DNA of 64,000 bases from Oceanospirillaceae bacterium (GTDB lineage Bacteria; Pseudomonadota; Gammaproteobacteria; Pseudomonadales; Balneatricaceae): the NCBI GenBank assembly GCA_003521845.1, contig DPHB01000001.1, forward strand, positions 145,692 through 209,691, in the 5' to 3' direction. This document shows, piece by piece, positions 33,678-43,426 of this stretch (position 1 is the stretch's first letter; each line of letters begins with the position of its first letter). Both the position numbers and the translations under genes were made by a program. The notes under the pieces were generated by a model. The model ran no database searches, was not told where the DNA came from, and saw only the letters and a list, made by a program, of their open reading frames with translations.

Positions 33678-34808
33678 TCAGGCACAAATGTGTTGTTTGG
33701 TGATGGCATCGGGCTTGGTCACACCTGCTAAGCCCATGGTGGTACGGTATTCTTTTTGCAGGATTTGTAGCAACACATCGACGCCTGCTTCGCCCATGGC
33801 ACCTAAAGCGTATACCATGGCGCGACCCAGCAGCACCCCCGAGGCACCTTGAGCATTAGCTCGAAATATATCCATACCAGTACGGATGCCCGAATCCAAT
33901 AGTAGTTCCATGTCATTGCCAATGGCATCCGCAATACGAGGCAGGGCATTAATGGTGCTATCAGCACCGTCCAGCTGACGACCACCATGGTTGGAAACAA
34001 TGGCAGCCTCTATACCCAAATTAGCGGCAATGCGGGCATCTTCGGCATCAAGTAGGCCTTTTACTACCATGGGGCCACCCCATTCTTTACGAATCCATTC
34101 TATGTCATGCCAATCTAAGCTCGGGTCGACCATTTCAGCAGCCCATACTAGCAGGCTATCAAGGTCCTCTACTCCCTTGGCGTGACCAATGACGTTACCA
34201 AAGGTTTTATAGGGTGTGCGAGCCATGCCCAAAGCCCAGCGTGGTTTGCTGGCAATATCAAAGGCATGACGTAAACCGGGGCGGGTTGAAAGTCCGTTTT
34301 TGACATCTCGATGACGTTGCCCAAGCATGGCCAAGTCCATAGTCACTACTAGCTTGCTACAGCCAGCCGCTTTGGCACGCTGGATGAGGTTGCGCACGTA
34401 TGCTCGGTCTTTAACCACATACAGCTGAAACCAAAAGGGCTTACTTGTGGCAGCAGCAACTTGTTCTATGGAACACAATGACATGGTGGATAGGATGAAT
34501 GGTACACCAAACCTTTCAGCCGCTTGAGCCACTTTAATCTCACCTGCAGGGTGTTGAATACCTAGCATGCCAACAGGAGCAAAAGTAACAGGTAAATTGG
34601 CCGCTTCGCCCATTATTGTTGTGGCTGTAGTGATATTACTTACGTCGATACCGACCCGTTGACGAATCTTTGTATCCAGCATATTTGCCGTATTACGCGC
34701 CATGGTGGTTTCTGTATAAGAACCGGATTCAGCGTAATCAGTGAAAATGCGCGGTACTCGCTGCAGATACAGTTGGCGTAAGTCTTCGACACAGGCAATG
34801 GTGGTCAT
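33678..34808 (-). CDS. FMN-dependent 2-hydroxyacid dehydrogenase (LldD/MdlB family), copy 1
   Basis: TIM-barrel flavoenzyme of 376 residues that oxidises an L-2-hydroxy acid to the keto acid. Seen are the N-terminal FMN contacts (PVTFAPVGMLGIQHPAGEIKVAQAAE), the LVVTMDLAMLGQRHRD segment, the catalytic VSNHGGRQLDGA near 273 with active-site His and substrate-binding Arg, and the FMN phosphate loop DSGIRTGMDIFRANAQGASGVLLGR. The substrate could be lactate, mandelate or another 2-hydroxy acid. Last gene of the long minus-strand operon from tctC, 42 bp after the first sulfatase. Confidence 0.88.
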   Translation of the reverse strand: MTTIACVEDLRQLYLQRVPRIFTDYAESGSYTETTMARNTANMLDTKIRQRVGIDVSNITTATTIMGEAANLPVTFAPVGMLGIQHPAGEIKVAQAAERFGVPFILSTMSLCSIEQVAAATSKPFWFQLYVVKDRAYVRNLIQRAKAAGCSKLVVTMDLAMLGQRHRDVKNGLSTRPGLRHAFDIASKPRWALGMARTPYKTFGNVIGHAKGVEDLDSLLVWAAEMVDPSLDWHDIEWIRKEWGGPMVVKGLLDAEDARIAANLGIEAAIVSNHGGRQLDGADSTINALPRIADAIGNDMELLLDSGIRTGMDIFRANAQGASGVLLGRAMVYALGAMGEAGVDVLLQILQKEYRTTMGLAGVTKPDAITKQHICA

Positions 34809-34850
34809 GTTTGGTTGCGATTCCTATTTCAATATACAAAACGGCGGCTA

Positions 34851-36374
34851 TTAGGCCATGCCAACGGGGACACGATTTGGTTCAATGTCATCGGGACGTT
34901 GCTGCAATATATCCGTTAGTTTGGCTTGTAGTTCAGCATAGTCAGGATTATCAAACTGGTTATTAAGTTCGTGTGGATCATTGGCAAGGTCATATAACTC
35001 GCCGGCGCCAGACTGTAAATCCATGGTTAATTTGGCATCTTTGGTACGTACTGTATGTAAACTTAAGCCAACACCAACTCGGCCCGGCAATAATTCCCAT
35101 TCACTGTAGGCCGCGTTGCGGGTGCCGTCACCACTTATAACTGGGCGCATCGACTCACTGTGCCAGTTCATTAATGGCTCAGCACCGGCCCAATCCAAGA
35201 AGGTGGCCGGTAAATCAAGGGTCGACATGGGTTCGTGGCTCACCTTGCCAGCTGGAACATCCGGGCCTTTTACAATGGCACGCACATTAAGCAAGCCTTC
35301 GAATGGCATTGGGCCTTTTAGCATAAGGCCGTGGTCCCCCATCCAATCGCCATGATCAGAAGAATAGACAATGTAGGTGTTGTCGGCTAAACCTTGATCC
35401 TCTAGCTCTTTGATAATGCGGCCTACGTTGTGGTCAATGAGGGAAATTTGACCGTAATAGTTGGCAATAATTTCCCGTAGTTGTTCATCTGAGTAGTTGG
35501 AAAAACGCGAGTATTTAGCGCGCAGTTCTTGGTGCTCAGGGGGGATTTCGGTTTCCAGGGCTGCCGTATGCCACCAGGGCCTAGTGTCTAAGTCACGGGT
35601 ACGATGTTCGGGCAGGTCAACGTCTTCTGGGCGGTGTAGTGAAGCCCACGGCTCAGGTGCGTCAAAGGGGTGATGAGGGTCGGGAAAGGACACCCACAAA
35701 CAAAAAGGTTCATCATTATGTTGCTTTATGTAGTCGATGGCTCGGTCACCACACCAGGTAGAGTTATGCCAAGCTGTTGGCAATAGGGATGACCAGGTTT
35801 GTGGGGCATCCTTATGGTCGCGATTACTCTGCCACAGTAACTCGTTCTTCTGGTCACCGCGGCCATCTTGGTAATACCACTCTTCAAAAGCTAGACCACG
35901 AGGTGGTTTCTCTGGCTTCCACCAATTGTGTCCAATAAGAATTAATTCGGCGTGATCGAAACCCATGTAGGGTCCGCGCCAGCCTTCGGGAACTTGAGCG
36001 GAACCCGGAATACTTTCTACGCTGCCGGTTTCTTCAAATACGTGATAGGTGGCAAAGTGGGCTTTACCAATAATGCCAGTGTGATAACCAGCCGCGCTTA
36101 AGGCCGCTGGGTAACTGGTTTTGGCGTATTTGAGATCTAGATCAATGCCATTGTCGTGTACGCCGTGGGTACGGGGTAGCAAGCCCGTTAAAATGGATGC
36201 GCGTGAAGGCTGACAAACCACACAAGGTGTCACTACTGCTTCAAGGCTGGTGCCTTCTGCAGCGAGGTTATCTAAATGTGGGGTGTGAATATTGCGACCA
36301 CGAAAACCGTAGGCATCGCCACGGTGCTGGTCGGCGGTAATAAACAGAATGTTGGGTTTGTTGGCGTTATTCAT
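34851..36374 (-). CDS. Type I sulfatase, cytoplasmic (CQPSR)
   Basis: Alkaline-phosphatase-fold sulfatase of 507 residues. Metal ligands at the start are LFITADQHRGD (about Asp15). The modification motif CQPSRAS at 54-60 supplies formylglycine from Cys54. Further conserved segments are GIIGKAHF, WVSFPDPHHPFDAPEPW and VYSSDHGDWMGDHGL. No signal peptide, so the substrate must be imported; the TTT transporter in the same operon is the likely path. Choline-sulfatase and phosphonate-monoesterase groups have similar length. A 36-bp palindrome ends 1 bp before its ATG. A maturase would be needed and is not in this window. Confidence 0.88.
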   Translation of the reverse strand: MNNANKPNILFITADQHRGDAYGFRGRNIHTPHLDNLAAEGTSLEAVVTPCVVCQPSRASILTGLLPRTHGVHDNGIDLDLKYAKTSYPAALSAAGYHTGIIGKAHFATYHVFEETGSVESIPGSAQVPEGWRGPYMGFDHAELILIGHNWWKPEKPPRGLAFEEWYYQDGRGDQKNELLWQSNRDHKDAPQTWSSLLPTAWHNSTWCGDRAIDYIKQHNDEPFCLWVSFPDPHHPFDAPEPWASLHRPEDVDLPEHRTRDLDTRPWWHTAALETEIPPEHQELRAKYSRFSNYSDEQLREIIANYYGQISLIDHNVGRIIKELEDQGLADNTYIVYSSDHGDWMGDHGLMLKGPMPFEGLLNVRAIVKGPDVPAGKVSHEPMSTLDLPATFLDWAGAEPLMNWHSESMRPVISGDGTRNAAYSEWELLPGRVGVGLSLHTVRTKDAKLTMDLQSGAGELYDLANDPHELNNQFDNPDYAELQAKLTDILQQRPDDIEPNRVPVGMA

Positions 36375-36375
36375 A

Positions 36376-36411
36376 ATGGGTTCTATAGCTTAAACTGACG
36401 ATAGAACCCAT
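36376..36411. promoter_or_regulatory. Palindrome abutting the sulfatase start codon
   Basis: ATGGGTTCTAT, a 14-base centre, ATAGAACCCAT: perfect 11-bp arms. The inner end is 1 bp from the ATG (36374), so a transcript through it would fold a stem over the ribosome binding region, or a protein could bind it. No clear Shine-Dalgarno is visible for this gene. Confidence 0.5.
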
Positions 36412-36497
36412 ATTAGAGAGATTTTGATAGATGGTGAAATATAAATTTACTATGTGATGTATAACTTTAAATATATATCAGAAGCACTGTGAGCTGA

Positions 36498-37358
36498 TTA
36501 CCATTCCAAGCACATGAGATCGGTGGCCATGATAATATTGCCCGTATATATTTGCGCCACTTCATGTTCGATGAGAGCGCGAGTTTCATCTGTATCCATG
36601 GACTCACGCAGGTGGCTAATGACCAAGTTTTTTACCCCTGCCGCTTGTGCTGCACGGGCGACCTCTAAGTGCCCTGAAGAACCCCGTATCCATTCTGGCC
36701 CCATGGCTTCTTGGGAAAGTTGAAAACACATATGAATAAAATAGTCGGCACCTTGGGCGAGGCGATTTAAGGCTTTAGACGGTCCCGAGTCTCCGGAATA
36801 GCAAACGCTTTTGCCATCAAAATCTAAGCGCCAGCCAAAACTGTTTAACCAAGGTTGGCAATGGGGGACGCTAATATTGGTTAGGGTTATACCGTTTTCA
36901 GTTGTGACAGTAAAACCTGAACCTACCTCATGCACTTCAGGTTTAGGCCATGGGCGTGGCAGCTGGCCTCCGCGCATGGCGTAGATTTCTTGGCTAGCGG
37001 GGTGCTCACAACGGGCCCTTAAGTCCGTCGCGTAGGCGCCATCTTTACCAAATAGCTTGTCGGAGATCATGGCCATGGGTTCAGGCCCATAAACCTTCAG
37101 TTCATCTAGATAATGGCCGCCTTTGTCCCAGCGGGCATGCACCAGTCGGCCATAATCGATCATATGATCAGAATGCAGGTGGCTTAAGCAAAGGATATCT
37201 AAATCCATTGGCATGTAGCCGGCTTGAATGAGCCGATCAAAAGCACCGCCACCACAATCAAACATCACCCGGGTATCACCCGTATCAATAAGATAGGAAG
37301 CAGAAGCACGTGGCTGGTATGGTTCTGGTGAACCGGTGCCTAGGGTGATTAGTTTCAT
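36498..37358 (-). CDS. Metallo-beta-lactamase-fold hydrolase (AtsA/RNase Z-like)
   Basis: Hydrolase of 286 residues with the zinc motif SHLHSDHMIDY (about 59-69; HxHxDH), a later His in VPHCQPW, and Asp in YSGDSGPS, so two metals can be held. The layout resembles the RNase Z-like group that contains an arylsulfatase (AtsA of a marine Alteromonadales bacterium) and lactonases. Lying between two FMN dehydrogenases and two type I sulfatases, it could be a further ester or lactone hydrolase in the same pathway. It starts 3 bp after the stop of the gene before it, hence co-translated. Precise reaction unknown. Confidence 0.8.
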   Translation of the reverse strand: MKLITLGTGSPEPYQPRASASYLIDTGDTRVMFDCGGGAFDRLIQAGYMPMDLDILCLSHLHSDHMIDYGRLVHARWDKGGHYLDELKVYGPEPMAMISDKLFGKDGAYATDLRARCEHPASQEIYAMRGGQLPRPWPKPEVHEVGSGFTVTTENGITLTNISVPHCQPWLNSFGWRLDFDGKSVCYSGDSGPSKALNRLAQGADYFIHMCFQLSQEAMGPEWIRGSSGHLEVARAAQAAGVKNLVISHLRESMDTDETRALIEHEVAQIYTGNIIMATDLMCLEW

Positions 37359-37361
37359 GGG

Positions 37362-38513
37362 TTATACCTGCGTTAGGTGCTGGTGTAGTTGCTTGATGTC
37401 GTTGCAGCCAATCTGCATCATATTGTTGATAAGGTCGGCTTGTAGAATGTCGATTAAATGATCTGGGCCTGCTTCTTGTAAGGCTGCTACCGACTGCAAA
37501 AATGGCCTGCCCAAGAAGCAAAAATCAGCCCCCAAAGCTAAGGCTCGCATAATGTCTAAACCACCCCGTAGGCCGCTATCGTAAAATACCTTGGCCTCAC
37601 CATTGATAGCCTCAACAAGGCCGGGTAAGGCATGGATGGCGGCTGGGGATCCATCAAACTGGCGCCCGCCGTGGTTAGAAACTTGAATAGCGTCAGCACC
37701 TGCGTCGATGGCTTGGCGAGCATCTTCTGCATGCATAATACCTTTTAATACCAAAGGGCCTTGCCATTGCTTGCGGATATAACTGATAAGCTCCCAATCG
37801 TGAAAACCATTAATAACGTGGCCGATCAATTGGGCAGCCGAAGCCACATTACTGGTATCAAAGTACTGCTCTAGGGTTTTAAACCTGGGTTCACCATAGG
37901 CAAGTGTAGACAGGCTCCAATGGGGTCGCTTGGCCGCTCGGTAAATGGTTTTCAGGTCCTTTCTTGGAGGCACGGAAAGCCCAGCCCTTAGTTGCCGCTC
38001 GCGGCGGCTACCAACGGGCACATCAAGGGTGACCACTAGGGTTCGCATGTTGCTATCCCATGCTCTTTGCAAAAGGTCATCAACATAATGACGTTCAGTG
38101 GGGGGATAGAGTTGAAACCAACCATTGCCTGCCGCTTTTGGGCCAACGGTTTCTGGTGTTTCGTTGGCTACCATGCTTAAACAATAAGGCAGATTATTAC
38201 GGGCGGCAGACTCGGCTAAGAAATGCTCGGCTTGGGGCCACATGAGGCCGCTTAAACCAACCGGGGCGATGCCAAATGGCACGGCATAGGTATGGCCAAA
38301 AATGTCTGTGCTTAGATCAGGCGCAAGCTCTCCTGCCAGTACCCTTGGGGTGAACTGGAAGGCATCAAAGGCTTGCCGATTGCGTGCAACCAAAGTTTCA
38401 TTACCGGTACCGCTGTCGAGGTATTCCCAAGCAAAATGCGGCAGCTTGGTTTTAGCCTTGGTCTCAAGGTCGCTGGCTGCAGGGTAGGTGAGTTGTCGTT
38501 GTTCGGGTGTCAT
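37362..38513 (-). CDS. FMN-dependent 2-hydroxyacid dehydrogenase (LldD/MdlB family), copy 2
   Basis: Paralogue of the 33678-34808 enzyme, 383 residues. It starts with a long N-terminal helix and WEYLDSGTGNETLVARNRQAF, then VPFGIAPVGLSGLMWPQAE. The catalytic VSNHGGRQFDGS near 278 and FMN loop DSGLRGGLDIMRALALGADFCFLGR are intact. The two copies differ strongly in the substrate loop and N-terminus, consistent with different 2-hydroxy acids or two steps of one pathway. Gaps of 3 and 43 bp to its neighbours place it firmly in the operon. Confidence 0.88.
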   Translation of the reverse strand: MTPEQRQLTYPAASDLETKAKTKLPHFAWEYLDSGTGNETLVARNRQAFDAFQFTPRVLAGELAPDLSTDIFGHTYAVPFGIAPVGLSGLMWPQAEHFLAESAARNNLPYCLSMVANETPETVGPKAAGNGWFQLYPPTERHYVDDLLQRAWDSNMRTLVVTLDVPVGSRRERQLRAGLSVPPRKDLKTIYRAAKRPHWSLSTLAYGEPRFKTLEQYFDTSNVASAAQLIGHVINGFHDWELISYIRKQWQGPLVLKGIMHAEDARQAIDAGADAIQVSNHGGRQFDGSPAAIHALPGLVEAINGEAKVFYDSGLRGGLDIMRALALGADFCFLGRPFLQSVAALQEAGPDHLIDILQADLINNMMQIGCNDIKQLHQHLTQV

Positions 38514-38556
38514 GGTTGAACTCTTAATAAGGGGGCGATATGTATTAATCTTACGG

Positions 38557-40083
38557 TTAAGCAGGCCCTACCTGAACCCCCATGGGCAGCATGTCATCGG
38601 GTCGCTGATTGATCCAATCCATCAACTGCTGCTGCTGTGCTGCATAGTCTGGAAGATTGTACAGGTTGACCAATTCATAAGGGTCTGCTTGTAGATCATA
38701 CATTTCGCCATCTTGGCTAGCTAGATCTATTGTTAACTTGTAGCGTTTGCCTTTCACCGTACGTAGATTCAAGGTGACCCCGGTGCGGGCCGGCAGCAAG
38801 TCCCATTCGTTATAGGCATATTCTCGCGGTGCGTCCTGGCCTTCGGCTAGGGCGCGTAAGCTAATACCGTTAGTGCGTAACGGGGCATTGGCATAGTCGG
38901 CAAAAGTGGGGGCAAAATCCATGGTGGACACTGGGTCTTCCACTATCTGACCCGCTTTTACGCCTGGGCCGGTAATGATACAAGGGACTTTGAGCAAACC
39001 TTCATAATGCATAGGGCCCTTTAGAATCAGGCCATGATCACCTAACCAATCGCCATGGTCGGAGGAAAAGACGACGATGGTGTTATCGGCTAAACCTTGG
39101 GCCTCTAAGGTGTCGTAGATACGTCCCACTTGCTCATCGATAAAGGCAATCTGCCCATAGGTATTGGCAATGATTTCTCGTAGCTGTTCATCTGTCTGTG
39201 GTGGAATGCGGCTGTATTCTTTACGCACCTTGTTTTGTTCTGGCGTGCCACCTGGTTCTTGGGTAAGGGATTTTTCATGCCACCATGGTTTGTTAGCAAA
39301 GTTGCGTGTTCGGTGTGGGGGTAGGTCTATATCTTCAGGCTGGTGCAACTTGCTCCAAGGCTCCGGTGCATCAAATGGATGGTGGGGATCAGGGAAACTA
39401 ATCCAGGTACAAAAAGGTTTTTCGCTGTCTTGTTGTTCTAGCCAATTGATGGCGCGGTCAGCCGTCCAGGTTGTGTTATGCCACTCTAATGGCAGTTTTG
39501 AGTGAAATGTCTGGGCCGCACCTTTGGTGTCTGCGCTGTCATCGCCACGATACAAAGTATCCTTGTCATCTCCCTTACCATCGGCGTGATAAAAGGCTTC
39601 GTAATGCAATCCATAAGGTGGTTTTTCGATGGCGAAGTAGTTGTGGCCCAAGAGCATCAGTTCAACATATTCAAATCCCATATAGGGGCCAAACCAATCG
39701 GGGCCGTATTGATCAGAGCTAATAATGGCTTCTGGGCAACCGGTATCAAAGCGTGAATGGTTGGTGCCAAAGTGGGCCTTGCCAAAGAAACTGGTGTTAT
39801 AGCCACTTTGGGCGAGGCTACCGGCAAAGCCTGCCGCGCCAATGCTGGGGTCTAAATCAATGCCATTGTCATGCACCCCGTGAGTGCGTGGCAACAGGCC
39901 TGTAAGAATAGAAGCTCGGGCTGGTTGGCACACCACGCAAGGGGTAATGGCGTTGGTAAAACGTGTACCACGCTTGGCCATGGCGTCCAAGTTGGGTGTC
40001 TTTACTTTGCGGCCGGCCACACCCAAACAGTCAGCACGGTGTTGGTCTGAGGTGATAAAAACAATGTTTGGTTGTTTGGTCAT
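38557..40083 (-). CDS. Type I sulfatase, cytoplasmic (CQPAR)
   Basis: Second sulfatase of the operon, 508 residues and clearly a paralogue of 34851-36374 (shared TGLLPRTHGVHDNGIDLD, WISFPDPHHPFDAPEPW and SSDHGDW). The maturation motif CQPARAS at 52-58 has formylglycine at Cys52. No signal peptide. Its ATG overlaps the stop of tctA (ATGA, 4 bp), an unusually tight link of a sulfatase to a transporter, strongly suggesting that the imported solute is its substrate or becomes it. Confidence 0.88.
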   Translation of the reverse strand: MTKQPNIVFITSDQHRADCLGVAGRKVKTPNLDAMAKRGTRFTNAITPCVVCQPARASILTGLLPRTHGVHDNGIDLDPSIGAAGFAGSLAQSGYNTSFFGKAHFGTNHSRFDTGCPEAIISSDQYGPDWFGPYMGFEYVELMLLGHNYFAIEKPPYGLHYEAFYHADGKGDDKDTLYRGDDSADTKGAAQTFHSKLPLEWHNTTWTADRAINWLEQQDSEKPFCTWISFPDPHHPFDAPEPWSKLHQPEDIDLPPHRTRNFANKPWWHEKSLTQEPGGTPEQNKVRKEYSRIPPQTDEQLREIIANTYGQIAFIDEQVGRIYDTLEAQGLADNTIVVFSSDHGDWLGDHGLILKGPMHYEGLLKVPCIITGPGVKAGQIVEDPVSTMDFAPTFADYANAPLRTNGISLRALAEGQDAPREYAYNEWDLLPARTGVTLNLRTVKGKRYKLTIDLASQDGEMYDLQADPYELVNLYNLPDYAAQQQQLMDWINQRPDDMLPMGVQVGPA

Positions 40084-41663
40084 GAGGTTTTCTTCGGGCG
40101 TAGGTTATAAATTACAATGGTGGCAGCGATTAGCATAAACGCTGTAGCTGTCCAACTACTGAACAAAAACCAAGGATCAGCGCCTGTGGCACTAAATGCT
40201 TGGCGGGCAGCTGTTTCTAAATTACGGGCTAGGATAAAGGCAATCACAAAAGGTAGTATCGGTACCCCAAGGCGTCGCATGGCATAGCCAATTAGGCCAA
40301 AGAAAAGGGTGATTAAGATGGCGTTGAAGCTAGGTGTCTGCACGTAAATTGCCGTCATGGTCACCAGTAATATGGCAGGCATGAGTATGTGCTTGGGAAT
40401 CAAATTCATAAAGGCCATGGCGGTCATTAAACGGCCACCAATTACCCAGTTGAGTAGATTGGCCATGACCATAGCAGTAAACAATCCAAAGGCGATGACT
40501 AACTCTGGATTGGTACCTTCATTAGGTAGAATAAATACCGACGGGCCAGGATTAAAACCACCAATGCTGTCCATAGCCAAGAGTAAAAACACCGCCGCAA
40601 CGTTGCCTGGAATACCAAGGGATAGTACGGGGATTAGGTTGGCGCCAGATACCGCTGAATTAGCTGCTTCTGTTGCTGCTACACCTTGTGGCGCTCCGCT
40701 ACCAAAGCTAGGTTCAGAGGCTTGTTTATGGCGTTCATGGAAACGATTGCCTGCGGTATAGCCCATGGTGGCGGCTAAGGTAGAGCCAATGCCTGGCAGA
40801 GCGCCAACAACGGTACCAATAAAGGCAGAATTCAATATATAAGGCAACAACTTCTTGCGCAGGGGCCAGCCGAGGGAAACCCAACCGCGCTGGCGTTGGT
40901 TGAGGCTTTGTCTGGTGTCGTCATTAGCCTGGTATAGCTTGCCTAGGTTGGAAAAGATTTCCCCCAGTACCAAGGAGCCCAATACTACTGCAGCAATAGG
41001 TAGACCATCGGCTAAGGCAGGACTGCCTAGAGATAAGCGGGGATAAAAATCTTCACCTGTGCCGATGGTGGCTACAAACAAGCCAAAGGCCATAGCAATG
41101 ATGCCTTTGGCGGGTGATTTGCCTGACACAGCGGCAATAAACGCCAAAGATAAAATCATTAGCGCGGCTTTTTCGGGCAAATCCAGATAGGCTTCAACGA
41201 TAATGGCCAAAAACGGTGCGCATATAAATAACATCAAGTCAGAAAAAGTATCACCACTGACCGAGGAAAAGTGAGCCACCTTTAAGGCCTGCTTAGCCTC
41301 GCCATTTTTCGCCATGGGATGGCCATCTAAGGTGGTCATGTAGGCGTCTGGTGTACCGGGAGTGTTAAACAGTATGGCTGGTACTGCACCACCAATTGTG
41401 GAGCCTTTCATAATGCCAATCATAAAACCCAAAACGGGTAATAATGCCGTCATTTCGTAACCAAAAATGGAGATCAAAATAGGCAGTGCTACAGCTAAGG
41501 CGATGGGGCCGGCTAAACCGGGTGTAGCTCCCACCATGACGCCAAGAATAAAGCCCATGATAACCATGACCGGTGTGAGCGGTATGGCTAGGCCAAAGAG
41601 GTCAAATTGGGCTCCAAAAATGGCAGAGTGCATGCCCAACAAGAGATGATCCCAGTAACTCAT
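40080..41663 (-). CDS. tctA: TTT transporter large permease (TctA family)
   Basis: Large membrane subunit of a tripartite tricarboxylate-type transporter, 527 residues with about 12 hydrophobic segments. The N-terminal GVMVGATPGLAGPIALAVALPI and the repeat GTVVGALPGIGSTLAATMGYT are the paired family motifs, and GVAATEAANSAVSGANLIPVLSLGIPGN is the conserved second half. It overlaps both neighbours by 4 bp. Substrates in this family range from citrate to terephthalate and sulfolactate; here probably a sulfated or related organic anion. Confidence 0.92.
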   Translation of the reverse strand: MSYWDHLLLGMHSAIFGAQFDLFGLAIPLTPVMVIMGFILGVMVGATPGLAGPIALAVALPILISIFGYEMTALLPVLGFMIGIMKGSTIGGAVPAILFNTPGTPDAYMTTLDGHPMAKNGEAKQALKVAHFSSVSGDTFSDLMLFICAPFLAIIVEAYLDLPEKAALMILSLAFIAAVSGKSPAKGIIAMAFGLFVATIGTGEDFYPRLSLGSPALADGLPIAAVVLGSLVLGEIFSNLGKLYQANDDTRQSLNQRQRGWVSLGWPLRKKLLPYILNSAFIGTVVGALPGIGSTLAATMGYTAGNRFHERHKQASEPSFGSGAPQGVAATEAANSAVSGANLIPVLSLGIPGNVAAVFLLLAMDSIGGFNPGPSVFILPNEGTNPELVIAFGLFTAMVMANLLNWVIGGRLMTAMAFMNLIPKHILMPAILLVTMTAIYVQTPSFNAILITLFFGLIGYAMRRLGVPILPFVIAFILARNLETAARQAFSATGADPWFLFSSWTATAFMLIAATIVIYNLRPKKTS

Positions 41664-42199
41664 CCTACGTCTCCATTAGGTGGTAGTTGAACATCTTCTA
41701 AAGGTAGATCCAGCACTAGTGCAATGGCTAGGGCAATGGCCAGACTGATAACTAGGCGTTTCCAAGTCCAGCGATTTTCTTCCCAACAAGACAGTACAAA
41801 TATCATACCGCCACCGCCGATAACATAACCTAGGTATACCCAAGGGATCTGCGTACGTATTTGGCGATACTCCAAACCAAATAGGTCAGCTGTGATTGGG
41901 CCAAGATACCGCATCACCAATAAGCTTAAGGCGATGATAGCCAATGGGCGCCAAATAACATGTGCGGCCTTGATGGCGTCTTCGTCATGCTTGGGTTTAA
42001 GCATTAGCCATAAGCCTGCCGCAGCCATAATGTAGCTGGCAATGGTGGGCATCATGGCGTCACCAATGGTCCAGCGCCGGCGTACTTTTTCCAGTACCCC
42101 CGTGTCGATATCGTTGGGAATCCAGCCAAACAACAGGGCGCAGCTTGCCAACAACACCAAGGCGCCAAATAGACGATCTTGTCGAAGTATATAAAACAT
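41660..42199 (-). CDS. tctB: TTT transporter small permease (TctB family)
   Basis: Small membrane subunit, 179 residues with four hydrophobic segments (about 13-28, 48-66, 83-101 and 120-160), weakly conserved as usual for TctB. Assignment rests on size, topology and position between tctC and tctA. Overlaps tctA by 4 bp. Confidence 0.82.
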   Translation of the reverse strand: MFYILRQDRLFGALVLLASCALLFGWIPNDIDTGVLEKVRRRWTIGDAMMPTIASYIMAAAGLWLMLKPKHDEDAIKAAHVIWRPLAIIALSLLVMRYLGPITADLFGLEYRQIRTQIPWVYLGYVIGGGGMIFVLSCWEENRWTWKRLVISLAIALAIALVLDLPLEDVQLPPNGDVG

Positions 42200-42262
42200 G
42201 GGATTAGACTAGTGTAGAGGGCGGTATATAAGCAAGTAATGCTTATATACCGCGATAGGGCT

Positions 42263-43216
42263 TTATTCGGAAGCGGCTTCTAATAAACCACCAGCAGCGG
42301 CGTAATCAGAGGCTAATAAGGCATCTAATTCAGCACCCTGAATAATAGACGTGCCACCAAAGGCTTTGTTGATGAGGCCGTTAGCTTTACTACCCTCGGT
42401 ATCAATAGCGGCAATAATCGCATCAGTTAAGGCCGTGCGAGCGGCATCGGAAATACCTGCTGGGGCGACAATAACAAAATAACCCGCAGCGTTAAATGGT
42501 ACGCCTAATTGTTCGAGTGTTTTGGCTGCAGGGGTGTTGACTAGTGGTTCGCCAATGGCAGAAGCCAATTCGACATAATCGCCAGATTTCACGCCCTTGG
42601 CCTGAATACCTGCCATAAAGCCTAGGTCCATGTCACCGGCATTAACGCCGTTCATGACGGACTTGCCACCTTTGCCTTGAATAATGTTGAATTCAACGCC
42701 ATTGTTTTTGCCAAGCAGATAAGCAAGGTCAGTCAACTTTGGCGTCATGGTGCCAAAACGCAATTGTTCACCCGCCTTGGCGGCGGCTAAGGCGTCTTCC
42801 ATGGTAGCCCAACCTTTATCGGCTTTGGCTACTACGGCCATTTGAAAACCGGCAGTGGTGGTTAATCCAGTAAAATCACTGGGGAGAAACTTAGCGTTAC
42901 CAGCAGCTAGGTTATAGCCTAGGCTTTCGGTTACGATCATGCCGATTGTTTGGCCGTCAGCAGGCGCATCTTTTAATTTATTGGCAAGGTTAAGGCCACC
43001 TTTACCAGTGACTTGCTCAGGAATGATTTCCCAGCCTTGGTTAGCTTCCATATGCTCGGCAATCATGCGAGCTTGCGTGTCAGCACCACCACCGGCACCA
43101 AAACCAATCATTAATTTAATAGGGCCTTGTGGAGACCAGTCGGCCATGGCTGGTACAGATAGGGCTAAAGTTGTGGCGGCAACTGCAGCGCCTTTTAGAA
43201 GTTTGCTCATTGGCAT
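42263..43216 (-). CDS. tctC: TTT transporter periplasmic binding protein (TctC family)
   Basis: Solute receptor of 317 residues with a signal peptide ending SVPAMA (about residue 26). The family start WSPQGPIKLMIGFGAGGGADTQARMIAEHMEANQGWEI contains the glycine-rich loop that binds the ligand carboxylate. Start placed at 43216 (MPMSKLL) because GAGGAA lies 8 bases upstream; a longer frame to 43273 lacks such a site and crosses the operator at 43279-43304. First gene of the eight-gene operon; divergent from a LysR regulator. Confidence 0.9.
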   Translation of the reverse strand: MPMSKLLKGAAVAATTLALSVPAMADWSPQGPIKLMIGFGAGGGADTQARMIAEHMEANQGWEIIPEQVTGKGGLNLANKLKDAPADGQTIGMIVTESLGYNLAAGNAKFLPSDFTGLTTTAGFQMAVVAKADKGWATMEDALAAAKAGEQLRFGTMTPKLTDLAYLLGKNNGVEFNIIQGKGGKSVMNGVNAGDMDLGFMAGIQAKGVKSGDYVELASAIGEPLVNTPAAKTLEQLGVPFNAAGYFVIVAPAGISDAARTALTDAIIAAIDTEGSKANGLINKAFGGTSIIQGAELDALLASDYAAAGGLLEAASE

Positions 43217-43278
43217 GAATCGTTCCTCGCGGGTTGTTTTTATAAGTTTGGAATGTGTTCCTGAACTCATCATTAATT

Positions 43279-43304
43279 ATTTTAGTTGATATGTCAACTA
43301 AAAT
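43279..43304. promoter_or_regulatory. MarR/LysR-type operator in front of tctC
   Basis: ATTTTAGTTGA, 4-base spacer TATG, TCAACTAAAAT: perfect 11-bp arms about 63 bp upstream of the tctC ATG. The same TTGA-N4-TCAACTAA core recurs at 44353-44372 before the MarR gene, so the MarR protein is the likely binder. Confidence 0.65.
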
Positions 43305-43426
43305 CGTGGGCAGCAATTAGCAATTATTAATTGGCTGTGTTTAGCATACTAGAGAAGAATAGATAGATATTGAAATATTGATTATCTATAATAGGCATAA
43401 CCTTTTAGTTATGTTTAGGTGGGGGT

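Noticed and set aside
36498..37358. Assignment of the MBL protein as an arylsulfatase
   Set aside because: The fold fits but RNase Z, lactonase and phosphodiesterase members look alike; kept as hydrolase of unknown substrate.
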